From Rebecca billardiae RCC1528 (lineage: Eukaryota; Haptophyta), in assembly GCA_965240325.2 (NCBI GenBank), contig OZ251236.1, forward strand, positions 1,240,001 to 1,304,000: DNA of 64,000 bases, written 5' to 3'. Below, piece by piece: positions 40,006-52,900 of this stretch (position 1 is the stretch's first letter; each line of letters starts with the position of its first letter). The notes under the pieces are model-generated. The model was not told the origin of the DNA. It searched no databases and saw only the letters and a program-made list of their open reading frames with translations. A program made the translations under genes and the position numbers.

Positions 40006-41190
40006 TCACCTCGCGAAGCCAGCTGGCTGTGTGTGCGAGGGCTGAGCGGCGAAGGCAGCGCGCGCACGCGGGGGCACGCGTGAGCGCCGCGCCGCAGAAG
40101 CATGGCGCGCGTGACAGGCGGCCCGGCGCAGCCAGCGCTGCGCAGGCTGACTGGGCGCGGCGCACGCGGCACGCACTTTCTTCTTGTGCTCGCCCCACAA
40201 CCACTCGTCATCGTTGGTGATGAGCTCCTCCTCGTCCTCGGGGCTCCCGTCGAAGCGCACCGTGAGCCCGTCCTTCTTGTGACCGGTCACCGTGCCGGGG
40301 TACGGCACGTCCACGCGGCCGCGCGCCGACGCCTCCTCGTACCAGACGGTGATGCGCGCGCCGACCACCTCGGCGGTGGACTTGCCCTTGAGATCGATGT
40401 CGGGCACCTTGGCGCGCGCCCCGGCCTTGCGCGCGGGGGCAGGCTTTGGCTGCTCAGGCGCCGAGCGCGCCTTCTTTGCAGGCTGCACCTCCTCGCTGGC
40501 CGCCTCTGCGCGAGCCGACGCGCGGCGCGGAGCGGCGGCCAGCCGGGGCGGGGGTTCGCGTGAGCGTGGCGCGCGCAGCGGCAGCAGGGGGCGCGCTCGC
40601 GCTCGCGCGTGCCTTCTGCGTGCCGCACGCTCTGGTTGTACGCGCGCTGCACCTCCTCCAGGTCGTCGTGCACCTCTGTGGGCTTGAGGGCAAACTGCAC
40701 CGAGGGCCACGTCAGCTTCTCGCGCTTGTTCTTCGCGGCGTCCTGCCGGCTCGCGGCGGCGGAGGGGTCGACGTTCGAGCGCGTGCGCATCTTTCGGATC
40801 GCGGCGGCGCGCATCTGCGAGAAGTTGCCGTCGTACCGCCCCTCGTCCGTCCGTCTGCGCTTGTCCTCAAACTCGTTGAGGAAGCGCTCGCGCAGGTTCT
40901 CCTCCTCCGCCTTGAAGTCGTCCTCGGCGGCCTTCTTCTCGCGCTCGAACTCATCCATCGCTGTACGGAGGCGCATGTCGCGGTGCTCTGCGATCTCGGC
41001 CTTCTGCCGCTGCCGCTGCTCCTCGAGCTTGCGCATCTCCGCCTTGAGCGTTGGGTGGTTGCCTGCGCGTCAGGACGCGCGCGCGCGCGCAGCCGCGCGA
41101 GCGTGGGCGACGAGCGCGATGGCGAGGCGTGGCACGTGCATGGACCGATGCGCACGCACCCTCGCGGATCTGTCGTAGCTCCACCTCCAT
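40006..41190 (-). CDS. Sds3/BRMS1-like protein with C-terminal Tudor-like domain
   Basis: Proposed exons: 41190-41160, 41062-40613, 40505-40177, and a short last exon 40041-40006; about 281 aa. Intron 1 is canonical (GTGCGTGC...GCGCAG) and completes a Gly codon (MEVELRQIREG-NHPTLKAEM). Intron 2 has no usable GT donor in phase and appears to be GC-AG (donor GAAG/GCACGC). The 3' end is less sure: the frame is also open without the last intron. The N-terminal region is the Sds3 signature: RKLEEQRQRQKAEIAEHRDM, MDEFEREKKAAEDDFKAEEE, LRERFLNEFEDKRRR, a dimerising coiled coil in the Sin3-HDAC corepressor complex. The C-terminal region (ARITVWYEEASARGRVDVPY, GLTVRFDGSPEDEEELITND, EWLWGEHKKK) resembles a Tudor/chromo-type reader. 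Probable nuclear histone-deacetylase complex subunit. Confidence 0.65.
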
Positions 41191-41586
41191 CGCGCCCGCA
41201 CGGACGTGGGGCCGCGCCACGCGAGACGAGCAAGCAGCTTGCGGGTTTCGTCGACTTGGAACGATACTACGGTACGACCGATGACGGTATCTGTCCGTAC
41301 TGCTTCCGTTATTCACGTTCTGAACGTTCTGACTTCTGAGCCTTGGTCCGGCCTTGCGCGCGCGACGCTCTGAATCGCGGCAGGGCTATGCATCGCCTGC
41401 ATGGCGGCCATCGGCAAGCCCGGCAGGACGCACGCCCGGAGGCGTAGTGCCATCTTGCGTCGTGTAGAGTCACCCAGGGCGCTCCAGAGCAGACTATCCG
41501 GGCCACAAAGTCAAAGGAACGAGGTCCGACGCGTGGCGGCGCCGCCGGTCGCGGTGGCGGGTCCGGGCCGGATTATATCGCAAAGT
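41191..41586. other. Intergenic spacer
   Basis: Separates the Sds3-like gene start from the 3' end of the PPC protein gene, both on the minus strand. Nothing recognised. Confidence 0.45.
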
Positions 41587-42120
41587 CTAGCTGTCGATGT
41601 AGAGTTCGCGGAAGCCCGTGCGCGCGTCCTCCCGTCGGCTGAAGTGCACGCCGTTGCCGAGCTCTCCCATCACGATCTCAGCCGTCGTGCGCACGATGCA
41701 CCCCTGCAGGACATGGCCTCCAAGGACAGCGCACGCCTCGTCCGATATGCTCATGTGCAGATGATGTGCGTCCGCGCTGAAGGTGCCGACCAACGAGACG
41801 ATTTCATACTTGCCTTCGAGCATAAGAGCATCGCGCTTGCCCGCCGGCCTCAGCTCAGCCCGGCTGAGCGAGCCAACACACGTGAGGATGCATCCCGCAG
41901 CGATGCTCCGCTCACTCGCAAACTCGCGCACCTTTGCAAGCAGGTCGTCGCCAGGCAGGAGCCTCAGCGCGTGGGTTGCCATCGGCACGGGAGCTGGCGT
42001 GCTGAGCTGCTGTCTTCGACCCGGCGCGGCTTCGCCGGGCAGGGCACACATTCCCCGTGTGCGCACGGGCACAAGGGTGGCCACCAGCAGCCCGAGCTGA
42101 GCGCGAAGTCTCGCCGCCAT
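41587..42120 (-). CDS. PPC (DUF296) domain protein
   Basis: 177 aa from the ATG at 42120. One PPC domain (plant and prokaryote conserved, the AF0104-like fold): [57 protein letters not shown], then the diagnostic [31 protein letters not shown]. Bacterial and archaeal members are trimeric metal-binding proteins of unclear function; plant members carry AT-hooks, which are absent here. The leader [20 protein letters not shown] looks like a signal or targeting peptide, so organellar or secretory location is possible. 109 bp separate it from the divergent LysRS start. Confidence 0.8.
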   Translation of the reverse strand: MAARLRAQLGLLVATLVPVRTRGMCALPGEAAPGRRQQLSTPAPVPMATHALRLLPGDDLLAKVREFASERSIAAGCILTCVGSLSRAELRPAGKRDALMLEGKYEIVSLVGTFSADAHHLHMSISDEACAVLGGHVLQGCIVRTTAEIVMGELGNGVHFSRREDARTGFRELYIDS

Positions 42121-42229
42121 GCTGCCGCCTTGGAAGAGCCCTGGCGGCCGGACTTGTTCGCCAGTCATTCCGGGCAAGGGGGCGCCGTGCGCTCAGCTCG
42201 GCATCGTAGCTCGGCGTGTGGACGGCCAC
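42121..42229. promoter_or_regulatory. Divergent promoter, PPC protein / LysRS
   Basis: 109 bp between start codons; the closest head-to-head pair in the window. Confidence 0.5.
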
Positions 42230-44609
<2,380 letters not shown>

Positions 44610-45258
44610 ATGTCACACTGCGCCCCCAGCTCGGAGTAGCCTTGCTTGCAGTGCACGCCGCATGGCCCGCCCCCGCGGCCGCTATGATCTGCGATCCGGC
44701 GGGCGGCTGCGGCCCCCGGGACCCCGACCGACGACCGTCAGCACGATTCGTAGTCACCCATGATGCTGATGCCTGATCCCAGGGCCAGGTACGCCACCTC
44801 GGCAACTCGGACATTCGGGTGAAAAGCCGCGAAAACTTCCAAACTTGAATGCCGATTGGTCTTTCTGACGTCGAGGCTCTCAGTAGATTCGCCAGCAAAA
44901 GTTCATCGTCGATCAGGGTTTTAGCCTTTTCGGCACGCGTTTCCGACCAGTCGTGGTCTCTGACAAGACAACTCTGAGACAGGCGTCGAGTGGCCAATGA
45001 CAGACAGCCTGAGATTATTGCTGGGCCCAAATAATAACGCCCAAAGTGGGCGCAAACTCGTGGGAAGTTGCACTTTCGCCGGTCGTTTGGGCCGGCGAAG
45101 GGATCTTCAGATCCGAGGCTGCGGCGGGGGCCCGCTCCCGCCGCGGAGCTCGCAGAGCGGCACAGGCAAGCCCCGCCCGCGCGGCCGCGAGCAGCCTGAG
45201 CAGGCGTCACGGTCACTGCTTCTGTTCCACGCCCACCGGTGGCGGCAAGCGGGGGACG
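44610..45258. other. Intergenic region upstream of the TPSP-repeat gene
   Basis: About 650 bp between two same-strand genes. GC-rich in parts with a lower-GC middle (44830-45050). No gene or promoter element recognised. Confidence 0.45.
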
Positions 45259-47916
45259 ATGGCGAGCCGCGGCACGGCGAAGGGGCCGGTGAAGGCGGAC
45301 CACACGATTCGTGCGCCCAGCGACGGGCCGTCCAGCGCGACCCCGCTCGCCGCGAAGACGCCCATCGAGCGACTGCGCAAGACACCCTCGCCGACGGGTG
45401 AGAAGCTGCGCAAAACGCCTTCGCCGACTGGCGGCGAGCGGCTGCGCAAGTCCCCGTCGCCCACTGGCGGCCCGCTGCTCCGGACACACACACCGTCCCC
45501 CACTGGCCCCGAGCGCGTGCGCAAGACGCCCTCCCCGCGCACCACCCCGCACGCGGTCGTCGACAAGAAGCCGGCAGGAGTGCTGCCCGTGCGCCCCGCG
45601 AGCACAACGCCGCGCAAGACGCCGAGCCCGGACCTGCGGCAGAGCCCCGAGCCGTCGACGCGGGGCGGAGTCACCGTCCACTCGGCCGGCGGCGCGGGCG
45701 GCTCGGCCAAGCGGCCGAACACGCCCGGCGCGCGCGGCGCGCCCCGGCCTGCCATCAAGCGTTCCATGAGCGCCATGCTGCCGCGCGCGCGAGAGGCCGC
45801 TGCCTCTCGCGAGGAGCCGGGGCCGGGCCGCGTGTCGCGCTCGCTGCAGTCGCGCGACAGGCAGCTGCGCCGGCTGATCACGCAGGACACCTCGCTCGCC
45901 GTCCTCGACACCATCGCCATGCACCTCGCCGAGCTGCGGCTGCGCTCGCTGTCGGCCGAGGCGTCGCGCACCTCCGAGAGCGGCACGCAGACGACGACGG
46001 ACGCGGGCACGCAGACGGCCGCGCGCGGCGAGGCGGCGGTGCGCCGCGCGGTGGGCGCGGGGCGGGACGAGGAGGGCGAGGCGGACGAGCTCGACGACGG
46101 CGAGGTCGCCCAGATCGCCGCGGGCACCGAGCGCACGCTCACGAACCGAGGCATCACCCCAACGCTGCTGCGCATGTCGCAGACGTCCAGCGCTGCCTCC
46201 GCCGCCTCCGACCCGGCGCAGCGCTCGGACGAGGAGAGCGCGGTGCACGCGCCCGTGCAGATGATGTCGTCACTCGGTGCGCGCCGCGCCGCGCCGCGCC
46301 CGTGCGCGCGCCGCCGCCCCGCCCGCCGCTCGTGGGCGGCTGCGGCACGCACCGCGCTCGGCGCGCGCACCACGCTGCATGCGCGGCGTGTGGCGCGCGC
46401 GCGCGCGCGCGCGCTGCCCCGGGCGCGCACGCCTGTGACGCGAGCGCTCTCACCTGACGCCGTGCCCCCGATCGCGGCCGCCCCGCTGCGGTGCGCGCCG
46501 CCGCCCGCCCGGCTGCGCCCGCGCCGCGCCGCGCCGCGCGCGCAGGCATCTCGGCCGAGAAGCCTCAGCAGCCCACGGCCGTCTACTCCTCAGGGGAACC
46601 TCACGCGGCAGCGCGCGCGCGGCTGCCGGACCGGCCGGCGCCCAGCATGCCGCTGCCCGCGTGCCCGACGCTGGCGGGCGCGACTGCGTCGTCGCCGCTC
46701 ACCACGATCACCGCGAGCGTCGCGCGCGTCGCGGGCAGCGACGGCGGCCGGCGCGCGGAGCCGCACGACGGCTCGGAGGAGGCGGATGCTACTGACGGCT
46801 CGAGCGCGGGCGGCGGCCATGCTGCTCTCGAGGGGTTGATCGAGCCCCCGGGGGTGCTCGAGCAGCTCAAGAGCTTGCTGCAGGTGCAGGTGTGGGCGCA
46901 CGCACGCGCACGACACGCGCGGCGCGGGGCAGCAGCTCGGAGGCCCCTGCCCGCGCGCCACGCCCGCCAGCCTCCGCCCAGACCCCACCCGCCCTCACCG
47001 CGCGCGCCCCCGCCCTCTGCGCGCGTCTGGTCGCTTGCGCTCGCTTGCGCTCGCTTGCGCTCGCTTGCGCTTGCTTGCGCTTGCTTGCGCTTGCTTGCGC
47101 CTCCTGCGCTCTGCTGCCGCGCACCACGCGCAGGCGGACGAGGAGAACGACGAGGAGGTGCACAAGCTGGGGATGCACAAGGAGGGCGCGCTGCAGCACC
47201 AGCCCGTGCGGCACCACGGCCCGGACCCGATCCAGATGCTTTCGGACGGGCGGCACAACGCGTCGATGCTCGGCAGCACGGGCGCAGGGCTGGGCGTCGG
47301 CCCGCGCACCGCCTCCTCCACGCCGGTGAGCCCGGGGCTGCCGCCGCGCCCGTCGAGCCGAGCCCCCGGCGGCGAGAGCCCGCTGCTGGGCAGCGCGTCC
47401 GCGCGCTCGCCCGTCTCGCGCGATGCCGCGCTCGCGCCGCCGCTGCCGGCGAAGGGCGGCGCGGAAGGCGCGGAGGGCGCGCCCCACGCCCCGCCCTCGT
47501 CAAACGCGCGCTCGCCAAAGGAGATCGGCACCAGCCTCTTCCGCGCCCGCCGCGCGAGCGAGCTCGCGGGCGCTCCGCTGTCGCTGCCGGTCGCCGCGCG
47601 GCCCACGCGCGTGCCCCGGCTCGACCTGCGCGACGTGGACCAGCGGGCGCAGTCGACGCAAGCCGGGCCCGCCGCGGCGCTCCCGCGGCCGGCGACCGCG
47701 CACGGCGCGCTCGACCAGCACACCGTCGCGGCCAGCCCGCGCGGGCTCGTCACCTCGCGCTCGGACGTCTCGATCGGCTCGCCGCGCTCGGCGTTCACGA
47801 GCGTGAGTGTGCACAGCGCGCGCTCGACGCCCACGCCGCGCTCGCTCGACGGCTCGAGCACGTCCACGCCGCGCAACCCGCTGCCGCCCATCTCGGCTGG
47901 GCAGGCACCACGCTGA
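45259..47916 (+). CDS. Disordered protein with repeated RLRKTPSPTG motif
   Basis: Exons 45259-46276, 46546-46883 and 47134-47916; introns 269 and 250 nt (GTGCGCGC...GCGCAG; GTGCAGGT...GCGCAG). 712 aa. The second donor could instead lie 6 nt downstream. Residues about 34-95 carry five near-repeats of (E/G)RLRKTPSPTG, each with a proline-directed phospho-site (TPSP/SPSP) next to basic residues, typical of CDK/MAPK-regulated microtubule-binding proteins. Later regions are Ser/Thr/Pro/Ala-rich with scattered SP/TP sites (RKTPSPDLRQSPEP, STSTPRNPLPPIS). Short helical parts occur (RDRQLRRLITQDTSLAVLDT, IAMHLAELRLRSL; EGLIEPPGVLEQLKSLL). No known domain. Possibly a cytoskeleton-associated scaffold; function unknown. 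Confidence 0.65.
45358..45545 (+). repeat. Five degenerate copies encoding RLRKTPSPTG
   Basis: 33-39 nt units at irregular spacing. Encoded variants: RLRKTPSPTG, KLRKTPSPTG, RLRKSPSPTG, LLRTHTPSPTG, RVRKTPSPRT. Confidence 0.85.
47031..47100 (+). repeat. 10-bp minisatellite in an intron, seven copies
   Basis: Four units TCGCTTGCGC then three units TTGCTTGCGC in the last intron of the TPSP-repeat gene, close to the acceptor. Confidence 0.9.
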
Positions 47917-48330
47917 CGACTCTAAGATCCTCCGATGATACACTGGTCCGAACTGCCATAGAGATCGACTGGCTGCGACGGGAGGGAGTCGGCTGTCGGG
48001 GCAGACGAAGCCTCGTCGCGTCATATATATACTACCATCATGTCTTACCGAACTTATTACTCAATATTTATTATTTACTGCGTGCCTGATAGTGATATTG
48101 TCAGAGTGCATTGTCCTGTCGTAACTGTAAGCGCCTATGGCAGTAAGCTACTCAGTCCTACTACGGCATATGATCACGACTGGATCATCGCGGACGAACC
48201 ACGGTCTGACTAGCTCCGATGAGATGCAGGCCGTGTGCGCAGGCTCCGCAGCCGCAGCACGGACTCGGAGCATTGAGCCGCAGCCGCGCAAGCCTTTGAC
48301 ATCATCGGCACACGAAGCCGATACAGAAGT
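47917..48330. other. Convergent intergenic region with AT-rich island
   Basis: Between the TPSP-repeat gene (+) and the lumen-like protein gene (-). AT-rich at about 48020-48075. Confidence 0.5.
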
Positions 48331-48852
48331 TCACTGCAAGGCATCGTACGTGCCAGCAATGGCAAGGACTTCATCAAGAGCGGCAATCCCCTTCTTAAGC
48401 AAGTCCTGCGCCTTCGCCTTGTTCTCTTCGCGAGTAGCCTCGGCCACGCCGCCAAGCATGATGAGCACGTCGGCGCCAATGCCATAGCGCCGGATCGTGC
48501 CGATGGCGACCTTGTCATCCGCAGACAGGACGGGCGATTGTACGAGCACCGAGCAGTCCTTTTCCAGAGTACTCGAAGCACTTTCGACGGCATCCAATGC
48601 GCCGTCGAAGTTTGAACTCCCCAGTAGCGCATTGACACCTGCAAGCTCAGCGCGCGACGAGCGCATGCGGCCGACCGCAGCAGCTGCGTCTGACGCCTTG
48701 TACGTCTTGACCGCCGCAAAGACAGAGCGAGGTCGAGCGCAGACTGCGGCAGCCGTAATCGTGCAGAAAGCCTTGCGGCTGACGGCCACGGGTGAAGCCG
48801 TGCTGCAGGCGGACATCGTGACGAGGGTCATTGGGACGGCGAGCGACATCAT
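48331..48852 (-). CDS. Small helical, probably thylakoid-lumen protein
   Basis: 173 aa. The N-terminus has a short Met/Thr/Ser-rich leader and then a basic residue pair followed by a hydrophobic Ala-rich stretch (SRKAFCTITAAAVCARPRSV) and an FAA site, the pattern of a lumen-targeting second signal. The mature part is an Ala/Leu-rich four-helix type (LAGVNALLGSSNFDGALDAV; VAIGTIRRYGIGADVLIMLG; LLKKGIAALDEVLAIAGTYD). It resembles helical extrinsic proteins of photosystem II in red-lineage algae (such as Psb31 or PsbQ-type), but I cannot assign it. Single exon. Head-to-head with IMPACT. Confidence 0.6.
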   Translation of the reverse strand: MMSLAVPMTLVTMSACSTASPVAVSRKAFCTITAAAVCARPRSVFAAVKTYKASDAAAAVGRMRSSRAELAGVNALLGSSNFDGALDAVESASSTLEKDCSVLVQSPVLSADDKVAIGTIRRYGIGADVLIMLGGVAEATREENKAKAQDLLKKGIAALDEVLAIAGTYDALQ

Positions 48853-48971
48853 CTCGCCCTCTTGTTCACGGCCGCGGCTTCACCGCCTTGCGCCCTTGCA
48901 AGCGCTGGTGGCGCACATGCACCACGGACCTTGACCGGACGGAGGAACTTGTGCCGGACACGGGAGTCCCA
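48853..48971. promoter_or_regulatory. Divergent promoter, lumen-like protein / IMPACT
   Basis: 119 bp between start codons. Confidence 0.5.
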
Positions 48972-49814
48972 ATGGCGGACAGCGACCTCGAGCGACAAGC
49001 TTTGGAGGCGGAGGCCTTGCTGGCCATCTACCCCGACGGCGTCTTCTGGTCGGAGGGGGAGGGCGTATGGCACGCCCTTGTGAGCGATGCTAGTACAGCC
49101 CCCAGAGTCGAGCTGGCGCTGACCATCCCCGAGAACTACCCGTCGGCGGCGTCGCCTGGGCTGGCCATCGAGGCACCCGACATGACGCGTGAGTACAAGG
49201 AGCAGCTCCTGGCTCAGCTTGATGAGTTGAGCGTCGAGATGCGAGGCTGCGAGGTTGCGCATACGCTTATTGAGCACGCGCGTGAGTACGTCGCTGCCAA
49301 CTGCGCCGTCACAGTGGCGGAGCCGGCCGGTGCCAGAGAAGACCACGGGACGGCCTCTGCGCTCTCTGCCAATGAGAGCGCCCAGGAGACACCGGCTGGG
49401 CCTGTCCCGCACATCCACGCCGGCGAGCCCCTGACCGACCGCAAATCGACCTTCCAGGCGTTCGCAGCGCGCTGCTACTCCGAGGCCGATGTGCGCCGGG
49501 TCGTGCAGCACCTCCTGTCTGACAGGAAGATCGCACGCGCCACACATAACATGGTGGCGTGGCGGGTGTGGGACGAGCAGCGCCGCGTCCAGCTGCACGA
49601 CAACGACGACGACGGAGAGGCTGGTGCGGGCGTGAAGATGGCCGAGTTGTTGCACCTCATGCGTGTGAACAACCTCGTGGTCATGGTCTCTCGATGGTAC
49701 GGCGGCATCCACCTGGGCTCTGACCGATGGCGGCATATCGTGGCTACGGCCCGCCAGTGCATCGAAGACGCTGGCTTATTCAAGGCTGACGACGAAGCCG
49801 ACGCGGCGCGATGA
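48972..49814 (+). CDS. IMPACT: IMPACT / YIH1 family protein
   Basis: 280 aa. N-terminal RWD domain: ERQALEAEALLAIYPDGVFW, VELALTIPENYPSAASPGLA. C-terminal ancient domain (UPF0029/YigZ-like): PLTDRKSTFQAFAARCYSEA, DVRRVVQHLLSDRKIARATH, NMVAWRVWDEQRRVQLHDND, LLHLMRVNNLVVMVSRWYGG, IHLGSDRWRHIVATARQCI. IMPACT/YIH1 binds GCN1 and blocks activation of the eIF2-alpha kinase GCN2, relieving translational repression under amino-acid starvation. Length typical. Start chosen because the RWD domain begins directly after MADSDLE. Single exon. Confidence 0.93.
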   Translation: MADSDLERQALEAEALLAIYPDGVFWSEGEGVWHALVSDASTAPRVELALTIPENYPSAASPGLAIEAPDMTREYKEQLLAQLDELSVEMRGCEVAHTLIEHAREYVAANCAVTVAEPAGAREDHGTASALSANESAQETPAGPVPHIHAGEPLTDRKSTFQAFAARCYSEADVRRVVQHLLSDRKIARATHNMVAWRVWDEQRRVQLHDNDDDGEAGAGVKMAELLHLMRVNNLVVMVSRWYGGIHLGSDRWRHIVATARQCIEDAGLFKADDEADAAR

Positions 49815-49859
49815 CGACGAGACGACGTGCGATGTGTACGTAGTCATGACGATGCTTAC

Positions 49860-49893
49860 GACTACTGCTGTAATTGATGATATCGTCATGATA

Positions 49894-49924
<31 letters not shown>

Positions 49925-49955
49925 ATTACGATATGATATTATATTGCTCTATCAG
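49860..49955. other. AT-rich island with (ATT)n microsatellite between convergent genes
   Basis: An ATT/TTA trinucleotide tract of about 30 bp at 49893-49922 sits in an AT-rich patch between the IMPACT and dynein stops, which are 168 bp apart. Confidence 0.85.
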
Positions 49956-49982
49956 TCATCCATCCGAACATCCGGATCCGCG

Positions 49983-52900
49983 TCAGTACCGTAGCTGAGT
50001 GATGAGCGCAACGCCGCGATTGATCCAGTGACTTTCGCTCTTGTCTGTCGGGATCTCGATGGGCATGACGTAATTGGTCGAGTGCCCTGTTGTGCTCAGC
50101 ACGCCGAACCGCGAGACGGTCTTGTACGTCGGCGCGGTGTAGATACCCGTCGTCGGCTTTACTCTGTTGGGCGTCGGCTTCAGGTTGAAGACGGGCATGG
50201 ACGAGTAGAGCTCCTTTGGCCTGGCCTCGGCCATCAGCTTCACGATCGGGTCCCACGAGGCGCCCTGCAGCGCGGGCGCGCGCGTCGCGTGGCCCGGGCA
50301 CACGCGTGAGCAGTGCACGCGTCTGCTGCGCGAGGCGCTCCGGGCTCGCGCGGCCTGCGCGGCGCGTGCGTGCGTGCGCGGGCGCGCACCTCGATGAAGA
50401 GGCCGTACACGAACACGCCCACCTCCGGCGGGCTCTCCAGCTCGGTGTGCGGCTGGTCGACCACCGCGTAGCCCCAGCTGATCGTGTCGATGGGCTCCTG
50501 CGACACGCGCGCATAGTTCTGCAGGGTGCCGGTGAGGAAGGCCTGCGGGAAGAAGAACCCCGAGATCCAGTACGACACCGGCTTGCCGTGGTCAAACCAG
50601 GCCTGGATGAAGCTCGTGCGGTCCTGCGCGCGTGGGCGCGCGCGTGGGCGCGCGGCCGGGCGGGGCGAGCGTGAGTCGCGTGCGGCCAGGACGCGCGTGT
50701 CCGCGCGCGCGTGTCGCGAGCGCGCGCTCACCTTGAGGTCGTTCACCCACGCGGCGAGCGGCTTGAGCGACGGGTACGCCTTGTCCGCCCACATCTGCGG
50801 CACCTGGTTGTTGAAGAGCGACGTGCCCATCCGCTCGAGCTCCTCCGACATCACGACCTCGCCCTTGATCGCCTTCTTGATCGACCTGAGCGAGAAGTGG
50901 ATCACGTGCAGCAGCCGGTTGTACCGCACAATCTCCTGCTGCAGCACCGTGTTCATGGACTCCTCGTACTTGGTCGGGTACTTGACCACGGCGCCCTCGA
51001 AGTCGAACTCGGGCACGACGCGCGTCTGCGCCGCACGAAGGCGCGCACCACGCGCGCGCGCGCCGCCGCCGATCAGCCACGGGAGGAGGAGCCAGGGGCG
51101 GGGGCCGGGGGGTGGGGGCGCTTCGCGGCGCGCGAGCGCGTCTCCGGGCGGCTGGCGCTCAGCTCGGACGCGCGAGGCGCGCGCACGCGCTCACCTGGAT
51201 GTCGGAGGCGACGTCTCCGATCTGCTCGTCGCGCGACTTGCCGCCGCCGGACGTCTGGCGCGGCTGCAGCTTGAGGATCGTCGCGAACAGCTCGTACGTC
51301 TCGTTCTGCGCGCACGTGATGTCGGCGTTGTCGTGCAGCCCAAACGCCTCGGGCGCGGCGTTGACCGGGAGCTCGGACACGTAGTCGAGGTAGCCCTGCC
51401 GGTCCTCCGCGCTGATCGAGCGGTAGTTGCCCGAGGCGGTGAACTGGTAGCCGTCGCGCGTGATGTTCTCGTTCAGGTACGCCTTGAGCATGTTGCCGAT
51501 CAGCCGGATGTCCCACGTGTCGGTCACGCGGCCGCCGTAGTTGACGACCGCGGTGAGGATGTTGAGCACCTTCCACGGAGGCTCTTCGTACTCGTCGATG
51601 AGCATGCGCGCCTGCATGAGGCACACGTCGCGGTCGCCGTCGGTGAACTCGTACGGGATGTTCCAGCCGAGCGGGCCGAACTTGCGCCGCTCGAGGATCG
51701 ACGCGTGGAAGAGCATGATGGCGAACTGCACCTTGCGCCACACGTCGGGCGTCTTGGTCGCGCCAAACGAGTCCTCCTGCGCGGTCGTGAGCGCGGTGCG
51801 CAGGTTGAGCCGGAGGCCCTTGGGCGGCTCGAAGGTCATCTTGACGCCGTTCTGCAGCACCGAGACGGGGAAGAACTTGGACGGCATCGAGGTGAGCCAC
51901 AGCCGGTAGTCCGGGTTCGTCTTGTCGATCTCGACGTCCTCGACCTCCTTCTCGAGCGTCGTCATCCAGGACTGGAAGAGGTGGCAGTTCATCAGCAGCA
52001 CCCACTTGCCCTGCTCCTTGCCGTCCTTGATCATCTTCTCCGCCTTGGGGCCCTGCCCCTGGCCGAGCGAGATCGACTCGAGCTTGTCCGCCATCCGCAC
52101 CTCCTTCGCGTACTCGCGCAGCACCTTCACCGGGTCCGCGCCCGACGAGAGCACGAAGATGAGCGGCAGCGTCGGGCTCGAGTCGGGGTAGGCGAGCGAG
52201 AGGTCAAACGGCGGCGGCTCGATGAACCGCTGCCCGAGGTGGTACCGGACGAAGGCCTGCACGGCGGGGACGACCTTGTCGGGGCGGAGCGCGCGCAGCA
52301 CGAGCATCTTCTGCAGCAGGTCGAGCGCCTCGTCCCACCGCCCCGGCAGCGCCTCGTCCTGCGGCGTGAGCGAGTCGATGATCGCGCGCCACGGCTCCGG
52401 GTTGGCCGACACGTCCGCGTCCAGCGCCGCAAACTTGGGCAGCGCCGAGAGGTTGATCAGCTCGATCCACGCCTTGTCGTCGAGCCACGCGACGGCGGGG
52501 CGGGGCACGTCGTGGCCCTCGCCCGTCGCCATCCCGCCCGCCAGCAGGAAGCGCCACTCCGCCATGTCCACCATCTTCTCGCCCATGAGCACCTTGACGC
52601 ACACGAGGAAGGAGAACATGAGCTTGTGCACCTCAAACAGCGAGCGGCACACGTTCACGTACAGCGAGTAGGTCACGTAGTCGTTCACGTTGGTGAGCCG
52701 CTGGTGCAGGTCGTCCGAGGCCTCGGCGCGGCCGATCCCCGTGACGAAGAGCTGCGTGAACCAGCTCAGCGAGTACTGGTACATCGGGTCGATCAGCGAG
52801 AGGTCGGAGATGGCGAAGAAGAGCGTCGCGCCGCGGAAGGCGACCGGCACGTACTTCTCGCGCGTCTCGTCAATCTCCTTCTCGGCGATCTCGGCCTCGG

